The notes under the pieces were generated by a model that worked only from the letters and a program-made list of their open reading frames with translations, did not search any database and was not told the origin of the DNA. A program made the position numbers and the translations under genes. Below, one piece after another: positions 44,494-53,971 of a stretch of DNA of 64,000 nucleotides. Each line of letters starts with the position of its first letter. Position 1 is the stretch's first letter. Location: the NCBI RefSeq assembly GCF_000758605.1, contig NZ_CP009282.1, positions 5,394,001 to 5,458,000 on the forward strand. The letters run 5' to 3'. The DNA is from Paenibacillus sp. FSL R5-0912. GTDB taxonomy: Bacteria; Bacillota; Bacilli; Paenibacillales; Paenibacillaceae.

Positions 44494-46788
44494 CTAACCC
44501 TCCATCACCGCAAGATCTGTACCCAGCGTATCGGTCACATTCCGGCCGACTCCGATCCGGAAGATCCCCGGCTCAACCACCAGCTTGTACTCCGGTCCGA
44601 TATAGCTCAGGTGCTCTGCACTCAGCTTGAACGTAACGGTCTGCTTCTCACCCGGCTCCAGAACAATCTTGCGGAAGCCCTTGAGTTCCTTGGCCGGCCG
44701 GGTGACCTTGCTGACCCGGTCAGATATATAGAGCTGCACGACCTCTGCACCGCTGCGGGTGCCTGTGTTCTCTACTTCAACCGTAACCTCAGCCGTCCCG
44801 TCCGCCTGGATTTCAGCAGGCTCTACCTTCAGTCCGCTATAGCTGAATTCGGTATAGCTGAGTCCGAAGCCGAAGGGATACAGCGGCTGCGAATCTCTTT
44901 CAAGATAACGTGCGCCGCGTGAACGTTTGCCCAGATAATATACGGGTAGTTGTCCTACATCCGCAGGAAGGGAGAGCGTTAATCTGCCGGACGGATTCAC
45001 ATCGCCGAACAGGATGTCCGCAATGGCATGACCGCCCTCCTGCCCGGGATACCAGGCTTCCAGAATGGCATCCGCCTGTTCGTCAATCCAAGGTTCAGCA
45101 ATAGGACGGCCGTTGATATACACGACAACTACCGGCTTGCCGAGCGTCTTCAGCTCCTTCAGCAGCTCCAGCTGAACGCCGGACAGATGTAGCGACATCC
45201 GGTCAATGCCTTCACCGCAGTCCATATCGCTAAGGCCATTCTCCGTTACCTTCGAGGCTCCGGTCCGCAGATCAATGCTGCCCTCGCCGAAGTCTCTGGC
45301 GCTCGACCCGCCCAGCGCCAGCACAATCGTATCCGCTTCGGCTGCCGCCTGGCGCGCCAGCTCGAAGCCCTCGGTGGAGCTGTCTTTGATCCGGCAGCCC
45401 GGCGCATAACGTACCCGTTCCGGTTCAGCGGCGAGCTTGGCCCGTATTCCGGCCAGTACCGTTGCTACCCGGTCACGCGGCTGCGGCGAGGTGTAATCCC
45501 CAAGCTGATTGTAGCCGATATCTGCGTTGGGGCCGATCACGGCAACCGTGCCTTTGTTTTTCGATAATGGAAGGATACCGTTATTCTTCAGCAGTACAAT
45601 TCCTTCTGCCGCAATGCTCCGTGCCAGCTCCGCATGTTCCGGATTGCCGATCACCTGCTCTGCCCGGCCCGGATCGGCAAACGGCTGTTCAAACAGGCCC
45701 AGCCGGAACTTCAGCTCCAGCACACGTGCAGCCGCTTGATCCACCAGCTTCTCATCCAGCCGCCCGGAACGGAGCGCCTCCAGCAGATATCCTCCGAACA
45801 TGACGCCGGACATCTCCATATCAATCCCGGCGGTGAGCGCCTGCACTGCCGCATCTTCTCCGCCGTCCGCTGTATCATGGCCCGAGGCCAGCATATCAAT
45901 AGCGCCGCAATCGGTAATGACCATGCCCTTGAAGCCCCATTCGCCGCGCAGGATATCCTCTAGCAGCTCCTGATTGGTTGTGCAAGGCACTCCGTCAATC
46001 TCGTTATAAGCCGGCATGATGGATACCGCACCGGCTTCCACCGCTTTGCGGAACGGGTACATATCGACCTCCAGCAGCTCCCGTTTGCCGATATGCGCCG
46101 GACCGGCATTCCTGCCGCCTTCCGAGCTGCCGTAAGCGACAAAATGCTTCAGTGTCGCCCCCACACTGGACCCGCTGTCAAGCCGGTCGCCCTGCAGTCC
46201 TTCCACAGAAGCTACAGCGAATTCACCGATGAGATACGGATCTTCGCCGAAGCACTCCTCGGTTCGGCCCCAGCGCGGATCACGCACCACATCAAGCACA
46301 GGGGAATACGTTACCGCTCCCCCCTGTGCCCGGGTCTCCAGCGCTACCGCGCGGGACATCTCCCGGTAGAGGTCTACATTCCATGTGCTGCCGATCAGCA
46401 GGGGAACCGGAAATACTGTCGCCCCGATCGCCATATGCCCATGCGAGCATTCCTCGCCGATCAGCAGGGGGATACCCAGCCTGGAATGCTCCAGCACATA
46501 ACGCTGGATGGTATTCACCGCTTCGGCTCCGGCCCGCGCTCCAAGTCCGCTCTCCAGGGTGACCCCTGTCCAGGGATCTGCCCGCAATGTGCCGTATAAT
46601 GCACCGATGCCGCCTTCGCGGATCTGGCGTTTGAAGTCTTCTGTAAGTTCTATCGTTCCTTCTGTATGATCATAGGTCTGCCACCCGAACAGCTGAACGA
46701 GCTGGCCTACCTTCTCTTCCGGCGTCATCAGCCCAAGCAGATGTTCAGTCCGTTCCTTGACGGGCTTCGCAGAGTCTTTATATAACAT
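44494..46788 (-). CDS. GH3 beta-glycosidase (beta-glucosidase/xylosidase type)
   Basis: 764 residues with start ATG 46788 (MLYKDSAKPVKERTEHLL); a longer in-frame frame to 47025 overlaps the permease gene and its text is not protein-like. GH3 N-domain with nucleophile Asp293 in GMVITDCGAIDML and the KHFVAYG / RNAGPAHIGKRELLE substrate region; GH3 C-domain; fibronectin-III-like end (VEVENTGTRSGAEVVQLYI). No signal peptide. Activity could be beta-glucosidase or beta-xylosidase. In an N-glycan operon, removal of the plant core beta-1,2-xylose is attractive but unproven. Confidence 0.92.
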   Translation of the reverse strand: MLYKDSAKPVKERTEHLLGLMTPEEKVGQLVQLFGWQTYDHTEGTIELTEDFKRQIREGGIGALYGTLRADPWTGVTLESGLGARAGAEAVNTIQRYVLEHSRLGIPLLIGEECSHGHMAIGATVFPVPLLIGSTWNVDLYREMSRAVALETRAQGGAVTYSPVLDVVRDPRWGRTEECFGEDPYLIGEFAVASVEGLQGDRLDSGSSVGATLKHFVAYGSSEGGRNAGPAHIGKRELLEVDMYPFRKAVEAGAVSIMPAYNEIDGVPCTTNQELLEDILRGEWGFKGMVITDCGAIDMLASGHDTADGGEDAAVQALTAGIDMEMSGVMFGGYLLEALRSGRLDEKLVDQAAARVLELKFRLGLFEQPFADPGRAEQVIGNPEHAELARSIAAEGIVLLKNNGILPLSKNKGTVAVIGPNADIGYNQLGDYTSPQPRDRVATVLAGIRAKLAAEPERVRYAPGCRIKDSSTEGFELARQAAAEADTIVLALGGSSARDFGEGSIDLRTGASKVTENGLSDMDCGEGIDRMSLHLSGVQLELLKELKTLGKPVVVVYINGRPIAEPWIDEQADAILEAWYPGQEGGHAIADILFGDVNPSGRLTLSLPADVGQLPVYYLGKRSRGARYLERDSQPLYPFGFGLSYTEFSYSGLKVEPAEIQADGTAEVTVEVENTGTRSGAEVVQLYISDRVSKVTRPAKELKGFRKIVLEPGEKQTVTFKLSAEHLSYIGPEYKLVVEPGIFRIGVGRNVTDTLGTDLAVMEG

Positions 46789-46831
46789 TACGGCTCCCAC
46801 ACCCTTTCTCCTGTTGTACTCCTCTAGACCC

Positions 46832-47749
46832 CTACTCTTTAACCGCACCCACGGTAAGACCCTGGATGAAGTAACGCTGGAAGAACGGATACGCAAAAAT
46901 AATCGGCCCGGTAGCCAGTACCACCATCGCCATACGCGAGGTATCCTGCGGCATATTGCGGAGTGCCTCCAGGCTGAGCGAGCTGTTCTGCGAGTTCTGC
47001 ATAATGAACTGCATACTGGTCTCAATCCGCATCAGCATCGACTGCAGCGGCACCAGATTCGGATTATCAATATAGAGCAGGGCATTGAACCAGTCATTCC
47101 AGTACCCCAGGGTGCTGAACAGCCCGATTGTAGCGAGGCCCGGCAAGGACAGCGGCAGCACGATTCCCAGGAAGGTGCGGAACTCTCCGGCGCCGTCGAT
47201 TTTGGCCGACTCAATCAGGGCATCCGGCACGCTGGTGATGTAGAAGGTACGCAGGATCATAATGTAAAAAGCATTGACGGCCAGCGGCAGCACCAGTGCC
47301 CAGATGGTGTCCTTCAAACCGAGCATCTGTGTCACTACAATATAGGTAGGAACCAGCCCTCCGTTAAACAGCATGGTGAAAAACGCGAAAAACGCGAAGA
47401 AATTGCGGTATTTGAAGCTTTTACGTGAAATGGCATAGGCATAAAGTGAAATAATGATCAGGCTGACAAGCGTGCCAATGACGGTTACGGCAATGGTCAC
47501 CCCATAGGAACGGAGCAGCGTGTCCCCAGAGCCGAATACATATTTGTAGGCTTCCAGACTCCATTTGGCCGGGATTAATTGATAGCCGTCCCGCGCAAGC
47601 GCCCCTTCGTCCGTGAACGAGATGAGTACGACGAACAGGAACGGGAAGATACACAGGATGGCAAAGCCCCCGGCGATACAATTGAAGATAATATTCCACA
47701 CCGGCGACAGCTTGTGGAAATCGCGCGATTTCACTGGATTAGCAGACAT
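46832..47749 (-). CDS. ABC transporter permease, LplC type
   Basis: 305-residue permease with six membrane segments; EAA loop ESAKIDGAGEFRTFLGIVLP and the family C-terminus FFQRYFIQGLTVGAVKE. Partner of the LplB-type permease just upstream (29-bp gap). Together with the binding lipoprotein it belongs to the polysaccharide/oligosaccharide-type CUT1 group, which includes streptococcal N-glycan importers. The GH3 gene follows after 43 bp, so transport and degradation are in one transcript. Confidence 0.93.
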   Translation of the reverse strand: MSANPVKSRDFHKLSPVWNIIFNCIAGGFAILCIFPFLFVVLISFTDEGALARDGYQLIPAKWSLEAYKYVFGSGDTLLRSYGVTIAVTVIGTLVSLIIISLYAYAISRKSFKYRNFFAFFAFFTMLFNGGLVPTYIVVTQMLGLKDTIWALVLPLAVNAFYIMILRTFYITSVPDALIESAKIDGAGEFRTFLGIVLPLSLPGLATIGLFSTLGYWNDWFNALLYIDNPNLVPLQSMLMRIETSMQFIMQNSQNSSLSLEALRNMPQDTSRMAMVVLATGPIIFAYPFFQRYFIQGLTVGAVKE

Positions 47750-47778
47750 TTGGATGACCTCACTTTCCTTCTTTTTCC

Positions 47779-48705
47779 CTAGAATAATGCACTGTCCTTA
47801 TCGAATTTACGCACGATGTAATTAGAGGTAATGACCAGCACGAACCCTACAACGGATTGATATAAGCCCGCAGCCGTACTCATTCCGATCTCGCCGGTAG
47901 TCTTGAGTCCACGGTACACATACGTATCAATTACGTTGGTCACGCTGTAGAGCGTCCCCGAATCTCTCGGCACCTGATAGAACAGTCCGAAGTCGGCATA
48001 AAATATCTTCCCTATAGCAAGCAAGGTCATAATGGTGATGATCGGCTTCAGCATCGGCAGCGTAATCCCGCGGATCTGCTGGAATTTGCTGGCCCCGTCG
48101 ATCATGGCCGCTTCGTAGAGGGACTTGTCTATACCCATAATTGCGGCGAGATAGACCACGCTGTTATAGCCGACGGCTTTCCATAGAAACACGAATATAA
48201 TAATGAACGGCCAGTATTTCGATTCAGAGTACCAGGAGATATTGCTGCCGAACATGGCGTTGAGCAGCCCCCGCTCCGAGCTAAGGAAGCTGAATGCGAA
48301 GTATCCCACAACGACCCAGGACAGAAAGTATGGCAGGAACATGCCTGTTTGATAGAACTTGGCAAGCTTCTTGTTGGCAATCTCGGACAGCACCACCGCC
48401 ATCACCACCGACAGGATCAGGCCAAGGATGATGAAGGCTAAATTATACAAAAGAGTATTACGTGTGATCAGATAGGCATCATTGGTGCTGAACAGAAACT
48501 TGAAATTATCCCAGCCGACCCATTTGCTATTGATGATGCTGGCCCAGAAGCCATCCCGGCTGAAGCGGTACTCCTTAAAGGCAATGACCGTACCCACCAT
48601 CGGCAGGTAGGAGAAGAATAAAAACCACAGCGTGCCCGGCAGAACCATAAACAGCAGCACTTTATTTCTCAACACATCTTTGGCGGACTTTCCTATTTTC
48701 CCCAT
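47779..48705 (-). CDS. ABC transporter permease, LplB type
   Basis: 308 residues, start ATG 48705 (MGKIGKSAKDVL) after GGAGG at 10 nt; an upstream in-frame extension lacks a site. Six membrane segments, with the family N-terminal motif SYLPMVGTVIAFKEYRF and EAA loop EAAMIDGASKFQQIRGITLP. It should import a large oligosaccharide, predicted N-glycan, with the shared ATPase encoded outside this window. Confidence 0.93.
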   Translation of the reverse strand: MGKIGKSAKDVLRNKVLLFMVLPGTLWFLFFSYLPMVGTVIAFKEYRFSRDGFWASIINSKWVGWDNFKFLFSTNDAYLITRNTLLYNLAFIILGLILSVVMAVVLSEIANKKLAKFYQTGMFLPYFLSWVVVGYFAFSFLSSERGLLNAMFGSNISWYSESKYWPFIIIFVFLWKAVGYNSVVYLAAIMGIDKSLYEAAMIDGASKFQQIRGITLPMLKPIITIMTLLAIGKIFYADFGLFYQVPRDSGTLYSVTNVIDTYVYRGLKTTGEIGMSTAAGLYQSVVGFVLVITSNYIVRKFDKDSALF

Positions 48706-48752
48706 ACTCCTAGTTCCTCCTATACCGGAAAATTCTTCCGTTGATACAAAAA

Positions 48753-48783
48753 GACCGGGCAAAGTCTAATCACCCGCCCGATC
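48753..48783 (-). repeat. Hairpin behind binding-protein gene
   Basis: GACCGGGC (48753-48760) and GCCCGATC (48776-48783) pair with one G-T. Without T-run; the third case in the window of a hairpin following a binding-protein gene. Confidence 0.45.
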
Positions 48784-48796
48784 CTTGAATAGAATG

Positions 48797-50302
48797 CTAC
48801 TTATTGTTCGCTGCTTTCCAGGCGTCGATCTGTGATTGGGCTTCGGCAATGATTTTATCCAGACCGGCGGCTTTTAGTTTCTCATTGGCCTTGGTCAGGT
48901 ATTCTTCCGAATCTACAGATCCGGTCATCAGCGGTGCCCAGAATTCTTCCTTCACGTTCTGAACGGCGGCGATTTCATTCGTCACCTTGGAAGTATCGAA
49001 GTTGAAGCCGAGCAGCGGTGCATTGATACCGGCATCATTGAACTTCTTGAATTCTTCCCATTTGTTCTCAGGGTCGCCTTCATTCAGATAGTTGATCATA
49101 ATGTTACCCAGGGAGAACGTCGGCATATCGTAGTTCTTCGCATCCGGGAGGTTCTTGATCATGTTGTCGCTGATTTTCTCGTAATGTACGCCTTCGATGC
49201 CTGAGTCAATCATGTTGCGCAGCTTAGGGTCTGTATTCAGCAGGTTCAGGAATTCCATGGCTTTCTCAGGATACTCGGAGTTGGCGGAGATCGCCTGCAT
49301 GGAGCCCATGACGGACCAGTTGTAGATATAAGGCTGACTGGCTGGTGTTGACACAACCGGATACCCGTAGCTTACTGACCACAGATTGTCGGCCATCGGC
49401 TGGGTAGATGCGCGGTCAGTGAACCATTTGCCGGCTTTGTACAAGTCATCCACCGATGATGTAGTGGCTACTTCAGGAGAGATGTAACCCGCCTGATAGA
49501 ATTTGCGGACCGTCTTAAGCGCTTCCTTGATCTCAGGAGTTTCAAGGATGTTGACCACTTTGTAGTCCTTGGTGTCCATATATACTGCCATCGGCATCTT
49601 CTCGATCACATAGTCAAATGGCATAATCGGCATGAAGTCTTTGACCATAGCGTACGGGGTCACTCCAGGCTCGTTTTCCTTGATGGTTTTGAGCAGCGGC
49701 TCCAGATCGGCCATCGTTTTCACGCTGGTCAGATCAAGCTTGTATTTGTCCAGCAGCTCTTTATTGAAGCGGAAGACTTCTTGAGCCGGAAGCTCTTTAT
49801 TGGCCGGAATGGCATAGTTATGGCCGTCAACCTTGGAGCCTTCCATGAATGCCGGATCAATCGTATCTACAATGCCCTTGCCCTGGTTCTTCAGCAGATC
49901 ATCGAGCTGCAGGAAGGCGCCCTTACGTGCATTCTGCACATAATCGAAGGCCCAGGAAGAGGTGAACAGGATATCCATAGGCTCGCCCGAAGCAGCCATG
50001 ACCTGCATTTTTTGCGTATAGTCCCCGAAGTCGAGCATTTTGATATCGAGTGTTGCGTTGATTTTTTCAAGCGTGTATTTATTGACTTCTGCAAGCACCT
50101 TATCCATATCCTTCTGCGGCGGCCCGATAGTGTACCAGATCAGCTCTACAGGCTTCTCCGTAGACTCCGTAGCTTTGTTGCCTCCTGAAGCCGTTTCCCC
50201 GCCTGCATTGTTCTTAGTGTTCCCCCCACATGCGCTAAGCGCAAGTGAAACGGTTAAAAGCGTTGTCAACAACAAGGAGAAGTGTTTCTTTTTCTTACTC
50301 AT
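48797..50302 (-). CDS. Substrate-binding lipoprotein, LplA type (DUF3502)
   Basis: 501 residues. Basic N-terminus MSKKKKHFS, hydrophobic core and lipobox LSAC (Cys25), then a Gly/Asn/Thr tether. Mature part is a large solute-binding protein whose last 150 residues (INYLNEGDPENKWEEF, APLLGFNFDTS) match DUF3502, typical of binding proteins for long oligosaccharides. AAAGGGGG precedes ATG. First structural gene after the regulator of the N-glycan operon; predicted to capture glycans freed by the GH85 enzyme. Confidence 0.93.
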   Translation of the reverse strand: MSKKKKHFSLLLTTLLTVSLALSACGGNTKNNAGGETASGGNKATESTEKPVELIWYTIGPPQKDMDKVLAEVNKYTLEKINATLDIKMLDFGDYTQKMQVMAASGEPMDILFTSSWAFDYVQNARKGAFLQLDDLLKNQGKGIVDTIDPAFMEGSKVDGHNYAIPANKELPAQEVFRFNKELLDKYKLDLTSVKTMADLEPLLKTIKENEPGVTPYAMVKDFMPIMPFDYVIEKMPMAVYMDTKDYKVVNILETPEIKEALKTVRKFYQAGYISPEVATTSSVDDLYKAGKWFTDRASTQPMADNLWSVSYGYPVVSTPASQPYIYNWSVMGSMQAISANSEYPEKAMEFLNLLNTDPKLRNMIDSGIEGVHYEKISDNMIKNLPDAKNYDMPTFSLGNIMINYLNEGDPENKWEEFKKFNDAGINAPLLGFNFDTSKVTNEIAAVQNVKEEFWAPLMTGSVDSEEYLTKANEKLKAAGLDKIIAEAQSQIDAWKAANNK

Positions 50303-50345
50303 TTGCCGTACCCCCTTTTAATTAGCCGTCCGGAAATTCAGGCCT

Positions 50346-50412
50346 GCCGGGCATTCCCGGCTGCAGGTTTCCATGAGCTATACCTTTACTTTATAAGATG
50401 AAAGCATTTTCA
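50346..50412 (-). promoter_or_regulatory. Control region of the N-glycan operon: cre-like site and leader hairpin
   Basis: On the minus strand TGAAAATGCTTTCA (50412-50399) matches the CcpA consensus at 13 of 14 positions and overlaps a TTGAAA that could be a -35; TATAAA follows at about 50395-50390. Downstream, GCCGGG/CCCGGC (50346-50361) forms a leader hairpin. This argues for a promoter in front of the binding-protein gene, with catabolite repression, separate from the kinase promoter. Confidence 0.5.
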
Positions 50413-50497
50413 AATAGAAGAGAAACTATATATATTCAGGTATGAAATAAAGAAATTAAACCCCAAACATAACATATATCTATCAATAAGGAGCTGC

Positions 50498-52015
50498 TTA
50501 GAGCAGCCCCTTGAATTCTGTCGGTGAGATGCCAACGTATTTCTTAAATTGTTTATAAAAATAGCCCATTTCCCAGTAGCCGACACTTCGTGCGATCTCA
50601 TGTACCTTGTTGTTTGTCGAGCGGAGCTGCTCCTTTGCTTTCTCAATCCGGTAACGGTTCATATATTCCGCAAACGATTCACCGGTCATTTTGTGAAATA
50701 GCTGGCCCAGGTACACCGGGTGAATATTGAACATGAAGCCCAGCTTCTTCAGTGACAGATCCTCACTGTAGGATTTCTCTATGTAATTCAGCACCTGGTT
50801 CACAACTGGACTCTTCAGCTCACGGTCCAGCAGCTCGATGATGCTTCCGGCCGTCTGCATGACTGCGGCGGACAGCCCGGGCAGCGAATTCGTCCTGTGG
50901 ATCGCGGTCAGCCCCTGTGCAATAAGCTCCCGTTCCATTTCACTGCGGATTTCCTTAATCAGCATGCGGAAATACAGAATCCATTCCAGGGAAATCTCCC
51001 GGAGCAGCTCGGGTGTTAGGGACTCCATAGCTTTCCCGGAGAAATACAATTCAATTCTCTCTGTCAATGCTGGAAGATTCTTGCCCATAATCAGCTTGGA
51101 ATATTCGCTCCAGTCCTCCGGCAAAACCGCCCCCAGATCCTCCTTCCGGTCCTTCAGCTGCTCATAATAAATGAGGCTCCGTGCCGGATGGATCTCCATG
51201 AATTCCTGGGTCTGCTTCGCCTGCTCATAGCTGAAGGGTGCAGCATCCACTCCCTCCACAGCCGAGCCTACGGCCGCCCGCACACCTTGGCCTGTAGCGC
51301 ATAGGCCGGTGATCTCCTGGAGCATGACTGCCATCTGCTCCGCTCCCTTGGAGGCTTCTTCATAATTATGTATGAGCACCAGATCATTGTCGGAATCCCA
51401 GAACATGAAGAATGAGGTCTGTGCGCCGACCAGCTCCTCCACGTTCTTCCTGAAGGCTTCCGTAGCCGGTTCTGCCTGCACCAGGGCAACTTGAACATAA
51501 CGCCCGCCGAGCGGCAGGCCGATCAGATTCAGCCGTTCGGACCGCTCTTCAGGATCAATCTGCCCCCGCATCCAGCGCAGCAGCACATTATCCTTCAGCA
51601 CAGAGTTCGTATATTCCCACCACTGCGTACCCAGCCTGGAGACATCAAGCTTCTCCACAATCGTTTCCAGCGTGCTCCGGAATTCCTCCAGATTGATCGG
51701 CTTGAGCAGATAATTCTCAATCCCCAGTGACAGGCCTTCTTTGACATATATGAATTCATCATATCCGCTCAGCACAACCACCTTCAGCTCCGGACGGAAT
51801 TCCCGGACCGCACGGATCAGCTCTAGGCCGGTCATCACGGGCATTGAAATGTCGGTAATGAGAATATCGGCAGGCACCTCCCGCAGCTGCTCCAGCGCCT
51901 CCTGCCCGTTCTCGGCTTGTCCCACAATCGCAAGGCCCAGCTGCTCCCAGTCCAATATATCCTGCAGGCCGCTAAGAATGAACGGCTCATCATCAACAAT
52001 AAACACCTTATACAT
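50498..52015 (-). CDS. YesN-type response regulator, AraC family
   Basis: 505 residues. Receiver domain with Asp55 (LITDISMPVMTG) and Lys (NYLLKPINLEEF); variable middle; C-terminal AraC domain of about 100 residues with both helix-turn-helix motifs (LSLKKLGFMFNIHPVYLGQLFHK; VHEIARSVGYWEMGYFYKQFKKYVGISPTEF). Its ATG lies inside the end of the kinase gene (8-bp overlap), so synthesis is coupled. Probable activator of the transporter/glycosidase operon that follows 195 bp downstream on the same strand. Confidence 0.95.
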   Translation of the reverse strand: MYKVFIVDDEPFILSGLQDILDWEQLGLAIVGQAENGQEALEQLREVPADILITDISMPVMTGLELIRAVREFRPELKVVVLSGYDEFIYVKEGLSLGIENYLLKPINLEEFRSTLETIVEKLDVSRLGTQWWEYTNSVLKDNVLLRWMRGQIDPEERSERLNLIGLPLGGRYVQVALVQAEPATEAFRKNVEELVGAQTSFFMFWDSDNDLVLIHNYEEASKGAEQMAVMLQEITGLCATGQGVRAAVGSAVEGVDAAPFSYEQAKQTQEFMEIHPARSLIYYEQLKDRKEDLGAVLPEDWSEYSKLIMGKNLPALTERIELYFSGKAMESLTPELLREISLEWILYFRMLIKEIRSEMERELIAQGLTAIHRTNSLPGLSAAVMQTAGSIIELLDRELKSPVVNQVLNYIEKSYSEDLSLKKLGFMFNIHPVYLGQLFHKMTGESFAEYMNRYRIEKAKEQLRSTNNKVHEIARSVGYWEMGYFYKQFKKYVGISPTEFKGLL

Positions 52016-53834
52016 GATCTGTCTCCTCCTTGACGGGATATGGAAAAGTTATAGTGACCTCGGTTCCGGCTCCTGCTTCACTGGCCAGCTCAACCCCGTA
52101 CGGCTTGCCGTACATCAGCCTTAACCGCTCATGAATGCTCCGCAGCCCGAATGACTCTGATCCGGACAATTCACGGTTATCCTCCAGGCCCAGCCGGAGC
52201 TGGTTCAGCTTCTCCCCGGCAATCCCCAGGCCGTTGTCCGAGACAACAACCCTTATATTGTTGTGATCATCCGGATGGACCCTGATGCTGATCACATTAC
52301 CGGTTTGTCCGGTGCGCATGCCGTGCAGAATATAGTTTTCAATCACGGGCTGAAGGGACATTTTGAGTACAGGAATAGGCTCCAGCTCTTTACTGCATTC
52401 AATGGTATAGGAGAACCGGTCCTTGTAACGGATCCGGAACAACTCCAGATACATACGGCAGGCTTCGAGTTCATCCTTGAACGTATATTTCGCCTTCGGA
52501 CGAACATACGATTTGAACAGCACAGACAGGCTGTAGATCATCTCGCCCACATCCTTCGCCCCGCTTGAAATCGCCCGCATCCGTATAACCTCCAGCGTAT
52601 TGTAGAGAAAATGCGGATTCACCCTTGCCTCCAACGTAGCGATTTCCGTATGCTTCTGCTTGATTTCAGCTTTGTACACCTGATCAATGTACTGGTTCAG
52701 TTCATCCAGCATGCTGTTGAAGCTCTTGGCAATCTGGCCCAGTTCATCCTCACGGTTGTCTATAATCCGGGTGTTCAAATCCCCGTTTTTCACTTTCCGG
52801 GTGAAGCGGATAATACGGTGCGTCCGTTTGGCAAAATTCGAAATAAACATCGCCGGCAGCAGCACGGCGAACAGGATACAGACGAGGGCAATCGTAACAA
52901 TAGTATTGCGTGCGCTGCTATAGGTTTCGGCAAGCTCCTTCTTGGAGATCAGACTGACCACCGTGTAGCCGGCCTGGCTCTGGGTCAGGCTGGTGACCAC
53001 CATTCCGTCCATAGAGATTTCCTCCCCGGAGTTCGCCCCCTGCAGCTTCATATATTTCCGGCCGTACCCTTGACCCGAAGTGTCAAAGATGACTTCATTC
53101 TGGGCGGAGAGCACAAGAATCTCGCCTTTGAAATCCTGCTTATAGTTATGCATGGACTGCCAGATGGATTCGGAGTCGAAGTAGACCAGCATCTGGCCGA
53201 TATTGAGCAGCGACGACTTATTGTTAATGGGAATCTTCACCGAGAACATAGGGGCTCTCGGCATGCCGATGCTCTTCAGCACCCATATATTCGGCACGGA
53301 AACCAGGCTCTCTTCATCCAGAACCATCGAATCCGGGACAAAGGAATGGGCCGCATTGGTGGATACCCGGTCAAATTGCCTGCGGTTGTCGTAATAGTAC
53401 ATCACCTGCTGATTGGCGCTGTACAGCATCAGGCTGCGGATATCCGGATCATCGTCGATCTTGTTCTGGAAATACTGTACGGCGTTAGAGGTCGTCTGAT
53501 CCCCGAGCAGGTAGCGGTCCAGCCTGTGCTCGACATATTCGCCGAAGGGGTGCTCCAGCAGAAAGGTGGTATTGCTCGCCAGGCTGCCGTCCCGGTACAC
53601 ATCACGGATCATATCCTGGACGGACTGGTATTTGTTCTCCACATAGTTGCTGATACTCTCCATCGTCTTGCGCTGGATATCCATCTGCCGCTGCACCGCA
53701 GAATCCGAGATCAGCATCAGCACCAGATACGAGAAGGCAATAATCGTTGCAATGAAGATACAGGAGACAATAAGAGTGAAGCGCATAAACATATTATCTT
53801 TAAAATACTTGCGGTACAGGGAATTACTCCGCAT
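52008..53834 (-). CDS. YesM-type sensor histidine kinase
   Basis: 608 residues: membrane segment 18-42, extracellular sensor to about 308, membrane segment 310-332, HAMP 332-385, His408 in ARVNPHFLYNTLEVIRMR, and ATPase domain with N-box (QPVIENYILHGM) and DNGLGIAGEKL. AAGGAGG before ATG. Next to the binding-protein operon and the GH85 gene, it is the natural candidate to sense N-glycan fragments, either directly or via the loaded binding protein; this is inference. Confidence 0.95.
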   Translation of the reverse strand: MRSNSLYRKYFKDNMFMRFTLIVSCIFIATIIAFSYLVLMLISDSAVQRQMDIQRKTMESISNYVENKYQSVQDMIRDVYRDGSLASNTTFLLEHPFGEYVEHRLDRYLLGDQTTSNAVQYFQNKIDDDPDIRSLMLYSANQQVMYYYDNRRQFDRVSTNAAHSFVPDSMVLDEESLVSVPNIWVLKSIGMPRAPMFSVKIPINNKSSLLNIGQMLVYFDSESIWQSMHNYKQDFKGEILVLSAQNEVIFDTSGQGYGRKYMKLQGANSGEEISMDGMVVTSLTQSQAGYTVVSLISKKELAETYSSARNTIVTIALVCILFAVLLPAMFISNFAKRTHRIIRFTRKVKNGDLNTRIIDNREDELGQIAKSFNSMLDELNQYIDQVYKAEIKQKHTEIATLEARVNPHFLYNTLEVIRMRAISSGAKDVGEMIYSLSVLFKSYVRPKAKYTFKDELEACRMYLELFRIRYKDRFSYTIECSKELEPIPVLKMSLQPVIENYILHGMRTGQTGNVISIRVHPDDHNNIRVVVSDNGLGIAGEKLNQLRLGLEDNRELSGSESFGLRSIHERLRLMYGKPYGVELASEAGAGTEVTITFPYPVKEETDHV

Positions 53835-53882
53835 AGTCCACCTCCTTAAAGTATGTCAGCTTACGCTTATCATTATGATACA

Positions 53883-53930
53883 CAAGAAGCGCTCCCCCCT
53901 AAATGCTGTTCAGGGGGTGAGCGCCTTGTT
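53883..53930 (-). terminator. Terminator of GH85 gene
   Basis: Minus strand AAGGCGCTCACCCCCT pairs with AGGGGGGAGCGCTT (53927-53912 with 53900-53887), then TCTTG. A small GGCGGTA/TACCGCC hairpin (about 53943-53961) lies nearer the stop codon. Confidence 0.7.
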
Positions 53931-53971
53931 TATGGCTTGAGCCGGCGGTATTTCCTTACCGCCCGCCAGGC

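Noticed and set aside
46789..47025. 79-residue N-terminal extension of the GH3 protein
   Set aside because: Overlaps the permease gene and is Arg/Trp-rich noise; ATG 46788 begins the family sequence.
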